This document shows positions 5,023 to 5,159 of a stretch of DNA of 5,159 nt, piece after piece. How positions within the stretch are numbered: the stretch's first letter is position 1; every line of letters begins with the position of its first letter. The stretch comes from Campylobacterales bacterium. Its GTDB lineage: Bacteria > Campylobacterota > Campylobacteria > Campylobacterales > SZUA-545. Below the pieces are notes generated by a model. That model saw only the letters and a program-made list of their open reading frames with translations. It had not been told where the DNA came from and searched no databases. The translations under genes and the position numbers were made by a program. The stretch covers positions 1 through 5,159 of the forward strand of contig JAOXRY010000011.1 of the NCBI GenBank assembly GCA_025800305.1, written 5' to 3'.

Positions 5023-5091
5023 CTTTTATTTTAAACCTCATCATTTTTTATAAACTCCTATCATACAAATTCGTACAAAAAGGAATAAACA

Positions 5092-5159
5092 ATGCAAGAA
5101 AGATTCTTAAGAGTTGGAGAGGTTGCAGACAGTTTAAGAATAGGAGTAACCACAGTGTG
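5092..5159 (+). CDS. AlpA-like / excisionase-type helix-turn-helix protein, 5' part only
   Basis: Only the first 22 codons and part of the next are inside the window. The start is well supported: AAGGA (5080-5084) lies 7 bases before the ATG. The peptide opens MQERFLRVGEVADSLRIGVT, where LRVGEVADSLRIGVTTV fits the first helix, turn and recognition helix of AlpA and MerR-like excisionase domains (pattern L-R-x-x-E-V-x-x-x-x-x-I-x-x-x-T-V). Family members bind DNA, control integrase expression or direct excision in P4-like satellites and genomic islands. The downstream residue may be Trp or Cys. Its place downstream of a P4-type integrase supports the call, but the rest of the protein is unseen and it could be a different HTH regulator. 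Confidence 0.7.
   Translation, partial: MQERFLRVGEVADSLRIGVTTV

Overview
The window looks like a chromosomal segment of an AT-rich bacterium, most likely a Campylobacterota (Epsilonproteobacteria) member of the Sulfurimonas/Arcobacter kind. The grounds are overall base composition, a tmRNA tag (ANNTDYRPAYAHAA) that closely resembles tags I recall from Helicobacter and Campylobacter, and a short TrpA encoded away from other trp genes. Genus is an inference; no database search was possible.

Left part (1-1203, minus strand): a tRNA cluster is transcribed leftwards in the order Pro(UGG), His(GUG), Arg(UCG), Arg(UCU), the last cut by the window edge. A near-consensus sigma-70 promoter drives it and overlaps the stop codon of panB. 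panB (ketopantoate hydroxymethyltransferase, pantothenate/CoA synthesis) very probably starts at a TTG at 1203 rather than at the upstream ATG, which lies inside the -10 box.

Middle part (1264-2796, plus strand): divergent from panB are a single-domain histidine-phosphotransfer (Hpt) protein and trpA (tryptophan synthase alpha), 6 bases apart and probably cotranscribed. Then comes ssrA, the tmRNA for ribosome rescue, with its own promoter inside the 3' end of trpA.

Right part (2797-5159, plus strand): immediately after the CCA end of ssrA begins what looks like an integrated mobile element. It has a P4-type tyrosine integrase, an unrecognised 208-residue protein 4 bases downstream, and the first 22 codons of an AlpA/excisionase-like helix-turn-helix protein that runs off the end. 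Only the left end of the element is visible; no second copy of the ssrA end is present, so its cargo lies beyond the window.

The least expected structure is a short motif, TAGGG(G)TATT with flanking T/A runs. It is clustered in both orientations just upstream of the integrase and again upstream of the AlpA-like gene. Upstream of the integrase it forms a nested inverted repeat that reaches the start codon. It may mark integrase arm-type or regulator binding sites, or an RNA structure controlling integrase expression.
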